From NCBI GenBank assembly GCA_903875465.1, contig CAIQWB010000105.1, positions 20,963 to 84,962 on the forward strand: a stretch of DNA of 64,000 bases. The letters are read 5' to 3'. Positions within the stretch are counted from its first letter, which is position 1, and each line of letters starts with the position of its first letter. Shown here piece after piece: positions 38,701-44,192 of the stretch. The translations under genes and the position numbers were made by a program. The notes under the pieces are model-generated. The model saw only the letters and a list, made by a program, of their open reading frames with translations. It did not search any database and was not told the DNA's origin. Source of the stretch: an uncultured Verrucomicrobia subdivision 3 bacterium (GTDB lineage Bacteria > Verrucomicrobiota > Verrucomicrobiia > Limisphaerales > UBA11358).

Positions 38701-40026
38701 TTGGTGGTGCCGAATGGCGCCGATACCACGGTAAGGTTTGCCTACGGCCTGGACACGAGCTACGGCAGTTATTCGGGTAACGTCCTGGTAAATGGCAATC
38801 TGACCGGTCCCCAACCGGTGGGCCTGAGTGTGGGCAACCTCCAACCCGGGCTGGTGTATCACTTCCAAGCCATCGGTATTAATGCTTATGGCACCAATTA
38901 CGGTGGCGACCTGACCTTCACCACCCTGGCGGCGATCCCCGCCGTCACCACGCTCGCCGTAACGAATCTGACCGCCACCAACGCCACCTTGCCGGCGCTC
39001 GTCAACCCCAATGGGCTGGCCACCGCCGTGTACTTTGCCTATGGCACCACCACGAATTACTTCGCCACCACCACTCCGGTGCCGTTGACGGGCAGCTTGA
39101 CCGCGTCGCAATTAACCAGTGCCCTGCTGTCCGGTTTGCTGCCCGGCGTGGTTTATCACTATCAGGCGGTGGCCACCAACGGCGTGGGTACCAACTACGG
39201 CGGCGACCAGAGCTTCACCAACCCGGTTTCCCCGGTTGAGATTGCCAGCATCGTGGCCACCAACCAGGGCGGAATCAATGGTTACCTGCTGACCTGGCTG
39301 GCGCCGACCAATTACCAGTTCAAGGTCCAGTGGAACGCCGCGCTCGGCTCGGTCACCTGGATCAGCTTTACCAACCTGGTGAGTTACACCGGTCCGGTCT
39401 CAACCACGAATGGGCTGTTCACGTATTTCGATGATGGCAGCCAGAGCAGTGGCTTGGGAGCGTTGCGCTTCTACCGGTTGCTCCTCAACCTCCCGCAGGT
39501 CTTCACCACCCCGCCGCAATTGCCCCCGAGCGGTGCCGTGTATCGGGTCAATCCGCTGACGCCCTGGACGGTGAATAATGCCGCCACCGATTCCAACGCT
39601 CTCGCCGTGCTCAGCTACACGCTCACCAGCACTGTGACCGGCACCAACCAGCCGGTCATTGGCACCAACAGCGGTATCATTACCTGGACCCCAGACTTGA
39701 GCCAGGTCGGGCAAACCGCTGTGCTGACCACCGTGGTGACCGACAACGGAGCCATCCCGCTCAGTGCCACCAACTCCCTGACCGTGATCGTGAATCCGAT
39801 CCCGTACTTTTATTCCGTGAAAGTCAATACGGAGGGCGTGACCCTGCAATGGTCGGGAGCCGCGAGCAATCAGTTCCAAGTGGGCTATACCACCAACCTC
39901 GCGAGCCCGTGGACCTATGTGCCCATCGCGCCGCCGTACCTGACCTCGTCTTCGACGAACTTCACGTATCAGGATACCAACGCCGTGCTGGGAACGAAGT
40001 TCTACAAGCTGCGCCAGTTGCCGTAA
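26755..40026 (+). CDS. Giant subtilisin/lectin/pectate-lyase-like secreted protein (4423 aa)
   Basis: Start ATG 26755 (a TTG at 26749 is less likely); the N-terminus 'ARYLKRILLVLAVVLVAWLWW' is a signal peptide or anchor. Order of modules: a propeptide-like region to about 265; peptidase S8 with D307 ('VNDSGIDQTHPDF'), H347 ('DGHGTHVAGIIAG'), oxyanion N475 ('FAAGNSG') and S727 ('GTSMAAPAVSG'), with a beta-rich insert of about 140 residues before Ser; a KP-43-like beta domain (820-965); PPC-like and P-proprotein domains (to 1620); a LamG domain (1741-2122) interrupted by a C-type lectin-like domain (1855-1990, 'RNLWIGLNDA'); another P-domain (2214-2263); a PPC-like repeat (2499-2616); a pectate-lyase-like beta-helix (2622-3230) interrupted by a LamG-like insert (about 2737-2956); 'DTDQDGLPDYWE'; two more PPC-like repeats (3398-3636); four Fn3-like repeats (3763-4158); and a tail ending 'KFYKLRQLP'. 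The protease triad is complete. Likely exported by the adjacent pseudopilin system to degrade complex extracellular material. Confidence 0.9.
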   Translation: MNARYLKRILLVLAVVLVAWLWWPRAAVKPVAVRRTVVAAQPAVPLVPAAKQPANLFLHPTVVSNTVAGAAATNKFARRLTNTSRSLHELMHEPRAILLANALLDTRLPLNLTMPKNLQSRGEPGAFIVQANGAIGADFRALLAASGAEIVSYIPNNAYLVRASAGQAAAISASGLTAAVLPYEPYYKVSASLLAQATQNQPLPAEALLNLGVFKADAAATEAAVEKMGGVIVARDASPFGPIFRVSPPAAWTALAQLPGVQVVEPTYRRREANDLARVTLGISADTLTNASYLGLNGKNVTVEVNDSGIDQTHPDFSLTGTAETGPAGGSRVIGDSLGSLVDTDGHGTHVAGIIAGNGSESYSVTNLPSGSLTNADFRGKAPLATLFSVGFENGNDTPYNTAVRSAFTDISDISDYYLQSMAARTNALISNNSWTYAGDSYYDLAAASFDAAVRDALPMVPGSQPVLFVFAAGNSGGGNDDGAGGNPDSVESPGTAKDVVTVGALEQFRNITNIVTDQFGNSNAVWQAGTDSGTQVAGYSSRGNVGVGVEGDFGRFKPDVVAPGTFVVSTRSSQWNDNAYYNLTNTETTDYPAEVVDTNSLNYYNVPVPPNAVGVTIQINPNKLSPNPFVNLPIYVEQATYPIPPTYDFLKSNNVVNIPPDGPAGYLGQIVGNGFWFAIGDSTNIPVNYDVQVSILVTNDVGDYYLVLSNLNATLAPYYRYETGTSMAAPAVSGMLALIQDYFTNTLQSIPSPALLKAMLINGARVTGGNDFAVTNNPNFQGWGLANLPTSLPAALTNQATHPTTTPFFYLDQSPTNALATGDSQTFKITVDSGANADPLRFTLTWTDPPGDPNAAIKLVNNLDIVVTNLDSAYGSNTTLHYVYYGNNFATAGNPPFSLAAGTNGAPNLDAVNNIRNIYLPSPLSTNYTVTVVGRSVNVNAVSAQTNNVVQDYALVISAGDGYVSNALTVVAGPVVSSLNQDTTYVATTNAPLMNQTAGENTPLLGTNSVVGVNTNSALGSNSVVTLGMTNQWHFYVVTNTLGYANAAFLTFFPYNLSVPRMGTLAGTTAQAVRPEGDIDLYVASEPGLLNLDPTVISNCVNGVGGDAASLGQGGTEFVAYSNSVQNQVYYIGVKSEDHQGVNYGFLPVFSAYPFSTLNPDGSQSVYGLTLPANIPDGNPKKPGVVNVFALALYPMTVNEVIETNGIWHQNYGDLAGQLSHASVIDVLNNHDAYGNTLGLDPIIYYDAINNPINTPIGPVSVLNPHPSDGPGSLVNFQGQPAVGPWILTETDNSYTQTGSVSVFGLRIYPHNPADKGIHVYISGQSSYNDYVDVPAGVTNFTLSVTNQTLPPTLPPLELYERFEAQPTPQPQPTVYDEMAVCSNGVPPGGSISVSPTSLPPLQPGRYYFTVYNPSTSPATNVYIIAKFDYAAVHGSADFLSTGSVPLNDDAVMTNTLVITNTEKIYSAAVGVVLDHPRVSDLTLTLLDPTGQRYILFENRGGPNAQNLGHLNITTNFFGTVSAGDQKGNTNAIGPVPTQGTIIINYDFYQVPDQIDVYYDGVDIFSKFVNNAGQFVIPYGPGTGTNITIVMDQGGDPSGPSLWTYTPSVVNENYTYLTFTDDTNLAQILIKFALPPFDLTDLGTNYTLSNFELTTNGNYLAPTNIYDAFGGWLVPTNIAGVGTNFITLTNNEVSVVTDPASSYDGSNFLALANGTITRLLTTVPTRQYSVSYSYRGAGIAGWWRGEGDANDSAYPETNGNNGRLIGRFNFPAGEVGQAFQMADTGHNYQFAGTNNYVQIPQSPYLDVGTGSGLTVEGWINPTNLYTQAPLLEWLARVPTNSAITNISILAGPFLNRSSSHYYYLLAATNWTTSERWATNMGGHLATINDANEQSWVYSTFGNYGGTNRNLWIGLNDALAAGNYVWTSGQPSGYRNWRTGEPTDLNGDHYTLILGAANTTPGLWVTAAANGAQTGGPATTNNYGVVEVDALQPNGVQLWVSVTNSPATGAGILNSNGCLYANLVDATNGAHEIWSTPGLVQSNVYQHVALTYNTNSGVATLYYNGTNVGSTNLGVFIPKTTGDVLLGKDMSLLANNFFSGAMDEMSIYRRALSDAEIGAIYNVSAQSTNNPGTNGSVAALGKFNPQYHPAMSLAMATVTLDTRTNLIFGDNTNWQRVTYTFIATTNATLFQFTGLEPGILLDDFTVSEAALGNLYYHPEEPLSGLVGESAAGTWTLEIQDNRVGATNAIQSLVSWELNLVLQTNTPVPLTLYPQMPGTNTIPPGQTAYFTVPVPDWAHFATNLLVSANAPVNMYFNQTNFPSGTGPGDVTLLANQTSGPGQPIMMTNGLYPANLPLYTNQSYFLGVQNISTVPVTAVVEVDYDITALTNSAPLTATLATNEAVRYFSFDVNSNAYAATFQLLKLSANANLVASFGTPLPTPTTAAYGSFNSSNADQSIYVLTNSTPVPLMAGRWYLGVYRTAPGPVTYSVLAKELDTPTPTVISLTNNVPFTFTMGPGAALTNFFLFSPTNYARLAPAMHFELYHLSGNGDLTVQTNGLPLTPPFYQSSQEPGQTSEYVTVRTNSALTNLTGLWYLGVPNHELTNLTYTILAAVDTNAQSAFPGAVGTGSETPGGRGGTNIYHVVNLNDDGPGSLRYGLNTVGTNPASILFDVSGNIALQSPLVITNAYLTIAGQTAPGDGITLQNFPTLFSGAHDVIMRYLRFRPGNTGTNVTSILYDGFNGPTLSSEWQATLPSPALNASSQATYVGAPNYGFETLTTNTVLRLTNTLTDLTRRGWSTASSFTGSNFVYDVRFNTLVQSAATSIDGFLEIWLINATNSSLYDIVSPFGGSYDASKTFWTGSSIDGSGGNASGTYNYQDNTWYHLVLKANGNQNIHASLTADDGTELAGADFSHTAAAFGSGFRLGLSQSVGLPGSPYPVDAAVDYASLTGQITENLPANANFGVGDSLAFRNARNIIIDHVSASWSTNALVEVLNSSNITVQWSVLADSFHSTNGLAGQGSVLRFGNGALSFNHNLYANNYTANPLLGDNLGLDFVNNVVYNWGILPGASITNDPVADPKGFTNLLNFAANYYLAGTASATNYIAFWGGNINTWIFQTNNFIDAYTTQQTVGTNTLFILNGSDTGWSMFTNQYTGFGLPFTLPTPDGTNTVFPSAPAEPAYQAYERVLDFAGAQLTRDRVDLSTINHVRTQSGRFIDSQDQAGGWPGLSSQPAPLDTDQDGLPDYWETTFGLNPTNSADGASLVPNTGFSQLETYLNWLASPHAVTIKARPVSVDLFTLAGGTGRLSFFVTNALNGSVRLTNNVITNYFLANGIYTNSVVIRSNSLAIFTPTNTYTSSLTNPAGFDFYVTNRDTLASLGPVSVSVVVSATNLASAPVLIDLTNGVPYTLTNGNPGAVLASMFRYTPTHASPGALAFELYALSGNAGLVVQTNGLPVAPNYFASSTNGGTNAVLILVQTNADLTDIGSRILPNLNGQWYLSVPNYTSNNLTYTILVQEIPTAPTIIDLTNNVPFTYTAGPGPDLTNFFRFTPTGSPSSVLFQLYNQTGNGDLTVQTNALPFAPVLYQASQQPGNSPESILITTNGGPASLNARWYLGVPNNEATQITYTIMAGAVPNLSGTVTPGTPLTNSVPPNSTNFYLVNVPITADWVTNTLLFATGPLNVWFTTNTPPTTGNPTDGLLLTNATSGLNVFGTNLTNQVFGQAQLVPGSFYYLALVNTNLNVPVTNAVQVDFHLVPPAASAPTVITQSATNITAFAATLQASVIPHGGTTTVWFAYGLTTNYDSFSTTTVLSSNLYSTWPLATVVGSLLPGNTYHVEAIATNNLGTNYGGDVTFTTPPAPPAVTTLAASNIVATAASLWAQVNPNGAASTVWFEYGTDTSYGFTTPVTVLGNNLNLSQAVTFGIANLQPALLYHFRAVGANPAGTNYGPDVSFTTPPAGPSVLTTPAVNVTATGSTLQALVVPNGADTTVRFAYGLDTSYGSYSGNVLVNGNLTGPQPVGLSVGNLQPGLVYHFQAIGINAYGTNYGGDLTFTTLAAIPAVTTLAVTNLTATNATLPALVNPNGLATAVYFAYGTTTNYFATTTPVPLTGSLTASQLTSALLSGLLPGVVYHYQAVATNGVGTNYGGDQSFTNPVSPVEIASIVATNQGGINGYLLTWLAPTNYQFKVQWNAALGSVTWISFTNLVSYTGPVSTTNGLFTYFDDGSQSSGLGALRFYRLLLNLPQVFTTPPQLPPSGAVYRVNPLTPWTVNNAATDSNALAVLSYTLTSTVTGTNQPVIGTNSGIITWTPDLSQVGQTAVLTTVVTDNGAIPLSATNSLTVIVNPIPYFYSVKVNTEGVTLQWSGAASNQFQVGYTTNLASPWTYVPIAPPYLTSSSTNFTYQDTNAVLGTKFYKLRQLP
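38041..39230 (+). repeat. Four tandem Fn3-like repeats within the giant gene
   Basis: Four units of about 99 codons (near 38041, 38341, 38641 and 38941) share the pattern 'AtLqA.V.PnG..T.VwFaYG..t.Y' in the first half and 'L.PG..YH..A...N..GTNYGGD..FTT' in the second. They are similar at the DNA level too, so they are prone to copy-number change. Confidence 0.85.
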
Positions 40027-40091
40027 GCGGTGGCATGGCGTGGATTTTCGCTAAGGATCGGTGCCGGCAATGACTGGCCGGTAAAATGAAT

Positions 40092-40123
40092 CCGCCGGCC
40101 AGCTCTTCCTAGCTGGCCGGCGG
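40092..40123 (+). terminator. Strong hairpin after the giant gene
   Basis: CCGCCGGCCAGCT (40092-40104) and AGCTGGCCGGCGG (40111-40123) form a perfect 13-bp stem with a 6-nt loop, 65 bp after the stop. It is followed by TTATTAA, not a pure U-tract, so termination is plausible but not certain. The neighbouring gene is convergent, and the hairpin could serve both. Confidence 0.55.
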
Positions 40124-40136
40124 TTATTAAGCCTTT

Positions 40137-40301
40137 AACCCGAACTCCGAAATTAAAATGGCTGGGATGCGTCCAGATCTTGGAGCCGAAACGCTTTGGC
40201 AAAATCGCCGCATACCCGCAGTGGTCTGGTGAGATTTTTCCAAAGCGTTTATGCCCAAGAGATTGATGCAGACCGGCCGTTTTAATTTCGGAGTTCGGGT
40301 T
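40137..40301. repeat. MITE-like repeat A, full copy 1
   Basis: 165 bp with perfect 22-bp terminal inverted repeats (40137-40158, beginning AACCCGAACTCCGAAATT; 40280-40301). Inside is a second inverted repeat, AAACGCTTTGG at about 40188 against CCAAAGCGTTT at about 40239, giving a cruciform or nested hairpin. A second full copy is at 50639-50804. No coding capacity. It fits a non-autonomous mobile element or a REP-like structured repeat; no target-site duplication is certain (flanks are TTT/TAA-like). Confidence 0.85.
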
Positions 40302-40333
40302 TAACCAGGCTGGGTGCCTGATTTCCCTCGGCC

Positions 40334-41158
40334 TTACGGCAGCAAGTTGTCCACCGCAAGTTTTTTCCGGAGCTTGCCGTTATCCGCTACCATCGCGTAA
40401 CGATACTGGCCTTTGACCACCAGGGTGTGAAATTCGCCCCCGGCGGCTTCCACCATCAAACCACCCGCCGCAAAATCCCACAGGCTGATGCGCCGCTCCA
40501 CGTACGCGTCCAGCCGGCCGCTGGCCACGTAGGCCAGTTCGAGCGCGGCGGAGCCCATGATGCGCAGTTTCTTGGCCTTGCGTGCGAGCCGGTTCACATG
40601 CGGCAGGCACTTTTCCAGACTGCTCTGGCTTTTGGAAAACCCGATTGCAATGATCGAATCCTCCAGCCGCGTGTGGGTGCTTACCTTTACCGGCCGGCCG
40701 TTCAGGCGCGTGGGCCCGCCCCGGATCACTGTCCAGAGTTCATCCGCAAAGGGATCGTAAATGACGCCCACCACGGATTGTTCCTGGTGTTGCAGCGCGA
40801 TGGAAACCGCGGCATGGGGAATGCCAAATGCATAATTCACCGTGCCATCGATCGGATCCACCACCCAGCGATATTCCGCCCCCATGTCGCCGGTGATCCC
40901 TTCCTCGCCTAGCACCGGGACTTGGGGGAAAGCGCGGCGCAGCGATTTCTCGATGAGCTTTTGGCAGCGCACATCCAGTTCGAGCTTGATGTCATGCGGA
41001 TCGTCCACGTTGACGTGTTTGGGCTTGTACCAGTTCGCATGCATGACGGCACCCGCCGCGCGCGCGGCACTGACGGCGGAGGCCAGGGCGGATTTTAGAT
41101 TCAAATTCACGGTTGTTTTATGCCAGCAGAAATGCCGCGGGTCGAGATCAAAGGACAC
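40334..41158 (-). CDS. Inositol-monophosphatase-family phosphatase
   Basis: 274 residues from GTG 41158; an internal GTG at 41110 would give 258 residues and an N-terminus closer to the family norm. IMPase superfamily members hydrolyse inositol phosphate, 3'-phosphoadenosine-5'-phosphate or sugar phosphates using Mg2+ or Li+-sensitive metal sites. The metal-binding motifs are all present: 'LGEEG', 'WVVDPIDGTVNYAFGIPHAAV' and 'SLWDFAAGGLMVEAAGG'. The spacing is typical, so it should be active; the substrate cannot be told from sequence (SuhB-like inositol-1-phosphatase is most likely). A separate minus-strand gene, 56 bp downstream of the antiporter. Confidence 0.92.
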   Translation of the reverse strand: MSFDLDPRHFCWHKTTVNLNLKSALASAVSAARAAGAVMHANWYKPKHVNVDDPHDIKLELDVRCQKLIEKSLRRAFPQVPVLGEEGITGDMGAEYRWVVDPIDGTVNYAFGIPHAAVSIALQHQEQSVVGVIYDPFADELWTVIRGGPTRLNGRPVKVSTHTRLEDSIIAIGFSKSQSSLEKCLPHVNRLARKAKKLRIMGSAALELAYVASGRLDAYVERRISLWDFAAGGLMVEAAGGEFHTLVVKGQYRYAMVADNGKLRKKLAVDNLLP

Positions 41159-41214
41159 CCCGCTAAAGTTGGGGTGTGGTTCAAAATTCGGCTGAGGCCC
41201 CGGTTTGGGGGCGG

Positions 41215-42927
41215 TCAGGGAATCACTTCCTTGCGTTCTCCCACCGCTTCGCGTTGTGCCCGGCTCTTGAGCGGCAGCAGGCGGTTTTCGGCGGCTTCCA
41301 GCGTCTCCAGCAAATTGGCCGCCTCCAGCAACCGGGGGGTGCTCACGTAACTCGCCCCGGCGGCATACAGTTCCTCCACCTGGCTGAGCAACTCCGCATG
41401 CATCATGATCATGGCGTCCGGGTTCAGTTCCCGCAACTGCCGCAGCATTTTCAGGTTGTCCGCCCCCTTGAGTACTGTGTTCGGCAGCGTGCAGATAATG
41501 TACTCCGCCGCCGGCACCCCCGCATGCACCAGCACGTCCCGGCTGGTGATGTCCCCGTACACGGCATGCACCCCGCGTTGATGCAGCCGTTCGTGCACCA
41601 CGGGATTAAAATCAATCACTACGATTTCCGGCAGCAAGTCGGGGCGTTGCCGGTGGACCTCCTCCATGAGCGAACTGGCCGTCCAGGAAAAGCCCAGCAC
41701 ACAAATCCGCCGGTGGCGATGGTCCCCGCCGGCCGGTTCCGGCGTGGCCGGGAGATCTTTCAGCCCGAGCCGGTTTAACCAGGGCACGGCCCCGCGCAAG
41801 ATCGCGTCATTGGCCAGAATCGCATACGTGGACCCAATCGCCAGGAAGGCAAAGGCAAACGCCGCAATGCCAATGGTGTTGTCCGAAACATCCCCGCTCG
41901 CCTTGCCGAGGGCCAGCAGCACCAGCGAGAGCTCGCTCATCTGGCTCAGATTGATCGCCGGCAGCAGGCTCGTCCGATAACCCTGGCGCATCAGGTAGAG
42001 GGCCGGGAAAACGGTCAAGAGCCGGCTGGCCACCAGGAACAGGCTCAGGCCCAGGGCCCAGAGCATGAAACTCCACGTGGGCACCGGAATTTCCATGCCC
42101 AGGCCCACGAAAAACAGGGTGATGAAAAAATCCCGCAGGCTGGTCACCTTGGCGACCACGTCCAGGGTATAAGGAAAGGTGGAGACCATCATCCCCGCAA
42201 TGAGCGCGCCCATGGCCGGGGAGAGTTTCAGGTAATCTGCCAGGCCGGCCAGCGCAAAACACCACGCCAGCGCCCCCACCAATACCAGCTCCGGCAGCCG
42301 GGCAATCGAGCGAAACACCGGCGGCAGCACGAAGCGGCTCGCGAGAAAGGCCACCGAAACCAGCACCACCACATGGCCCAGCGCCACCAGGATCAGCCCG
42401 GGCGCGGGGTGCTTCAAATTGGGCTGGAGGGCCAGGAACAGAATCGTCGCCATGTCTTGCAGCACCATCACGCCCACCGTCACCCGCCCGGAAAGCGTCT
42501 CCAGTTCACGCTTGTCATACAGGATTTTGACGATGATCACCGTGCTGCTCATGGCCATGGCCACGGCCAGGTACAAGGCTTCCAGGTGATTGGCCGCCGG
42601 CCCAAATAAATTCAAGACCAGGCAGCCCAGGCCGATGCCGCCGAAAATCTGCCCCAGGGCGGTGAGCGTAATCACCCGGCCGGCGCTCAGCATTTTTTTC
42701 AAGTCAATTTCCAGCCCGATCATGAACAGCATCAGCGAGAGGCCGATGCCGGAAATGGTTTCAATGGCCGTCTTGTCCTTGATCCAGCCCAGCGCCTGGG
42801 GACCGATGAGAAACCCCGCCGCCAGATAGGCCAGCAAGAGCGGCTGCCGGGCCAGTTGGGAAATCACGGCCACCCCCCAGGCGGCGATAATGCAAATGGC
42901 GATGTCGGTTACGAGACCTTGTTCCAT
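41215..42927 (-). CDS. CPA2-family cation:proton antiporter with RCK domain (KefB/YbaL-like)
   Basis: 570 residues. The N-terminal about 385 residues form a polytopic Na+/H+ exchanger domain of the CPA2 family ('LLAYLAAGFLIGPQALGWI', 'GLSLMLFMIGLEIDLKKM', 'MGALIAGMMVSTFPY'). The C-terminal part (about 400-540) is a TrkA-N/RCK Rossmann domain ('RRICVLGFSWTASSLMEE', 'VVIDFNPVVHERLHQRG', 'YGDITSRDVLVHAGV'). The dinucleotide loop reads GFSWTASS, lacking the G-x-G-x-x-G pattern, as in several antiporters of this branch. It likely exports K+ or Na+ under ligand control. Divergent from the aminotransferase gene. Confidence 0.93.
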   Translation of the reverse strand: MEQGLVTDIAICIIAAWGVAVISQLARQPLLLAYLAAGFLIGPQALGWIKDKTAIETISGIGLSLMLFMIGLEIDLKKMLSAGRVITLTALGQIFGGIGLGCLVLNLFGPAANHLEALYLAVAMAMSSTVIIVKILYDKRELETLSGRVTVGVMVLQDMATILFLALQPNLKHPAPGLILVALGHVVVLVSVAFLASRFVLPPVFRSIARLPELVLVGALAWCFALAGLADYLKLSPAMGALIAGMMVSTFPYTLDVVAKVTSLRDFFITLFFVGLGMEIPVPTWSFMLWALGLSLFLVASRLLTVFPALYLMRQGYRTSLLPAINLSQMSELSLVLLALGKASGDVSDNTIGIAAFAFAFLAIGSTYAILANDAILRGAVPWLNRLGLKDLPATPEPAGGDHRHRRICVLGFSWTASSLMEEVHRQRPDLLPEIVVIDFNPVVHERLHQRGVHAVYGDITSRDVLVHAGVPAAEYIICTLPNTVLKGADNLKMLRQLRELNPDAMIMMHAELLSQVEELYAAGASYVSTPRLLEAANLLETLEAAENRLLPLKSRAQREAVGERKEVIP

Positions 42928-43023
42928 GTCTGCAACTATGATAATTCAGCCTGCGTTGAGCGTCGAGGAGGGATTCGGGCCGGCGAATAATCCCCAAAAA
43001 CTCACTTGCCTTTTGATCCAGCT

Positions 43024-43039
43024 TGTGAAAAATTTCACA
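43024..43039. promoter_or_regulatory. CRP/FNR-like palindrome TGTGA-N6-TCACA
   Basis: TGTGAAAAATTTCACA is a perfect 16-bp inverted repeat matching the E. coli CRP core consensus. It ends 7 bp before the ATG of the class V aminotransferase and lies about 100 bp before the divergent antiporter start. This close to the start codon it would act as a repressor or roadblock site for the aminotransferase. Seen: the palindrome. Inferred: binding by a Crp-type factor. Confidence 0.5.
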
Positions 43040-43046
43040 TACTCTT

Positions 43047-44135
43047 ATGGCACATGTCAAACTGCACATTCCGGGACCCGTCGAGGTGAGCGAAAAAACG
43101 TTTAAAGCGTTTTGCTCGCCCATGATCGGTCATCGCGGCCAGGGTTTCAAAGACCTCTACGCCAAAATCCAACCCCAACTCCAGCAGTTGCTCTACACCA
43201 AGCAATTGGTCTACCTGAGCACCTCCTCCGCCTGGGGTGTGATGGAAGGTGCTGTGCGCAATCTCGTCCATAAAAAAGTGCTGAACTGTATGTGCGGCGC
43301 CTTTTCGGACAAATGGTTCGATGTCTCCAAGAAATGCGGCAAGCAGGCCGAGGCCTTGCAGGTCGAATGGGGTTCCCCCATCCGCGCCTCGCTGATTGAC
43401 GCCCGGCTCGCCACCGGTGAATTCGATGCCCTCACCCTCATTCACAACGAGACCTCCACCGGCACCATGAGCCCGCTGGCCGAAATTGCCGCCCTCAAAC
43501 AAAAATATCCCGACGTCATGTTCATCGTGGACGCCGTCAGTTCGCTGACCGCGCTGCCCATCAAGTTTGATGAACTCGGCATCGACGTCCTGCTGGCTGG
43601 TACCCAAAAGGCTTTTGCCCTCCCGCCCGGACTGGCCGTGTTTGCCGCCTCGCCGGCCGCGCTGGCCAAAGCCGCCACCACCAAGGACCGGGGTTATTAC
43701 TTCGACTTCGTCGAGTTCCAAAAGAACGCCGAGCAAAGCATGACCCCCAGCACCCCCAGTATCAGCCACGTGTTTGCGCTGGCCTCCAAGCTGGACGAAT
43801 TCTTCGCCGAAGGCCTGGAAGCCCGTTTCGCCCGTCACGCCCGCACCAATCAACTGACCCGCGACTGGGCCGCCAAACACGGCTTCCTGTTGTTCCCGGA
43901 ACCAGGCTATGAATCTGTCACCCTCACCTGCGTGAGCAACGGGGCCCGCCCCGGCGGCCGCGTGGTGGATGCTGCGAAGTTGCAAAAACTCGTCAAAGAC
44001 CAGGGCTTCCTGATCGATGGCGGCTACGGCAAAATCAAAGGCACCACCTTCCGTCTCTCCAACATGGGCGACGAAACCGAGGCCACCATGAACCAGCTCT
44101 ACGCCGCGCTGGACAAAGCCATGGCCCAACTCTGA
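43047..44135 (+). CDS. Class V aminotransferase (alanine-glyoxylate/serine type)
   Basis: 362 residues, a fold-type I PLP enzyme. 'LHIPGPVEVSEKTFKAFCSPMIGHRGQGF' is the N-terminal signature of the alanine-glyoxylate/serine-pyruvate aminotransferase group. 'HNETSTGTMSPL' and 'FIVDAVSSLTALPI' bind the cofactor, and K188 in 'LLAGTQKAFALPPGLAV' is the Schiff-base lysine. The C-terminal 'GTTFRLSNMGDETEATMNQL' replaces the usual R-I-G-x-M-G. It could make or degrade serine or glycine; in bacteria lacking SerC such enzymes can act as phosphoserine aminotransferases, which cannot be decided here. Monocistronic, with a terminator right behind it. Confidence 0.9.
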   Translation: MAHVKLHIPGPVEVSEKTFKAFCSPMIGHRGQGFKDLYAKIQPQLQQLLYTKQLVYLSTSSAWGVMEGAVRNLVHKKVLNCMCGAFSDKWFDVSKKCGKQAEALQVEWGSPIRASLIDARLATGEFDALTLIHNETSTGTMSPLAEIAALKQKYPDVMFIVDAVSSLTALPIKFDELGIDVLLAGTQKAFALPPGLAVFAASPAALAKAATTKDRGYYFDFVEFQKNAEQSMTPSTPSISHVFALASKLDEFFAEGLEARFARHARTNQLTRDWAAKHGFLLFPEPGYESVTLTCVSNGARPGGRVVDAAKLQKLVKDQGFLIDGGYGKIKGTTFRLSNMGDETEATMNQLYAALDKAMAQL

Positions 44136-44154
44136 CCTTTTTATACCATGCCAG

Positions 44155-44192
44155 CCGCATTGGATCCTGAAAATGGATTCAATGCGGTTTTT
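44155..44192 (+). terminator. Rho-independent terminator of the aminotransferase gene
   Basis: CCGCATTGGATCC (44155-44167) pairs with GGATTCAATGCGG (44175-44187), with one G-T wobble and a 7-nt loop, then TTTTTCTTTT. It lies 20 bp after the stop codon. The rest of the interval to 44465 (about 270 bp) has nothing I can support; a 76-codon ORF there starts inside the hairpin. Confidence 0.85.

Noticed and set aside
38041..39230. CRISPR-like or satellite DNA
   Set aside because: The periodicity of about 297 bp is that of coding Fn3-like repeats in frame; there are no short direct repeats with unique spacers anywhere in the window.
26755..40026. Possibility that the giant frame is two genes joined by error
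   Set aside because: The frame is open for 13.3 kb without a stop, module boundaries are smooth and the composition is uniform on both sides of the lyase-like segment. Read data could still settle it.
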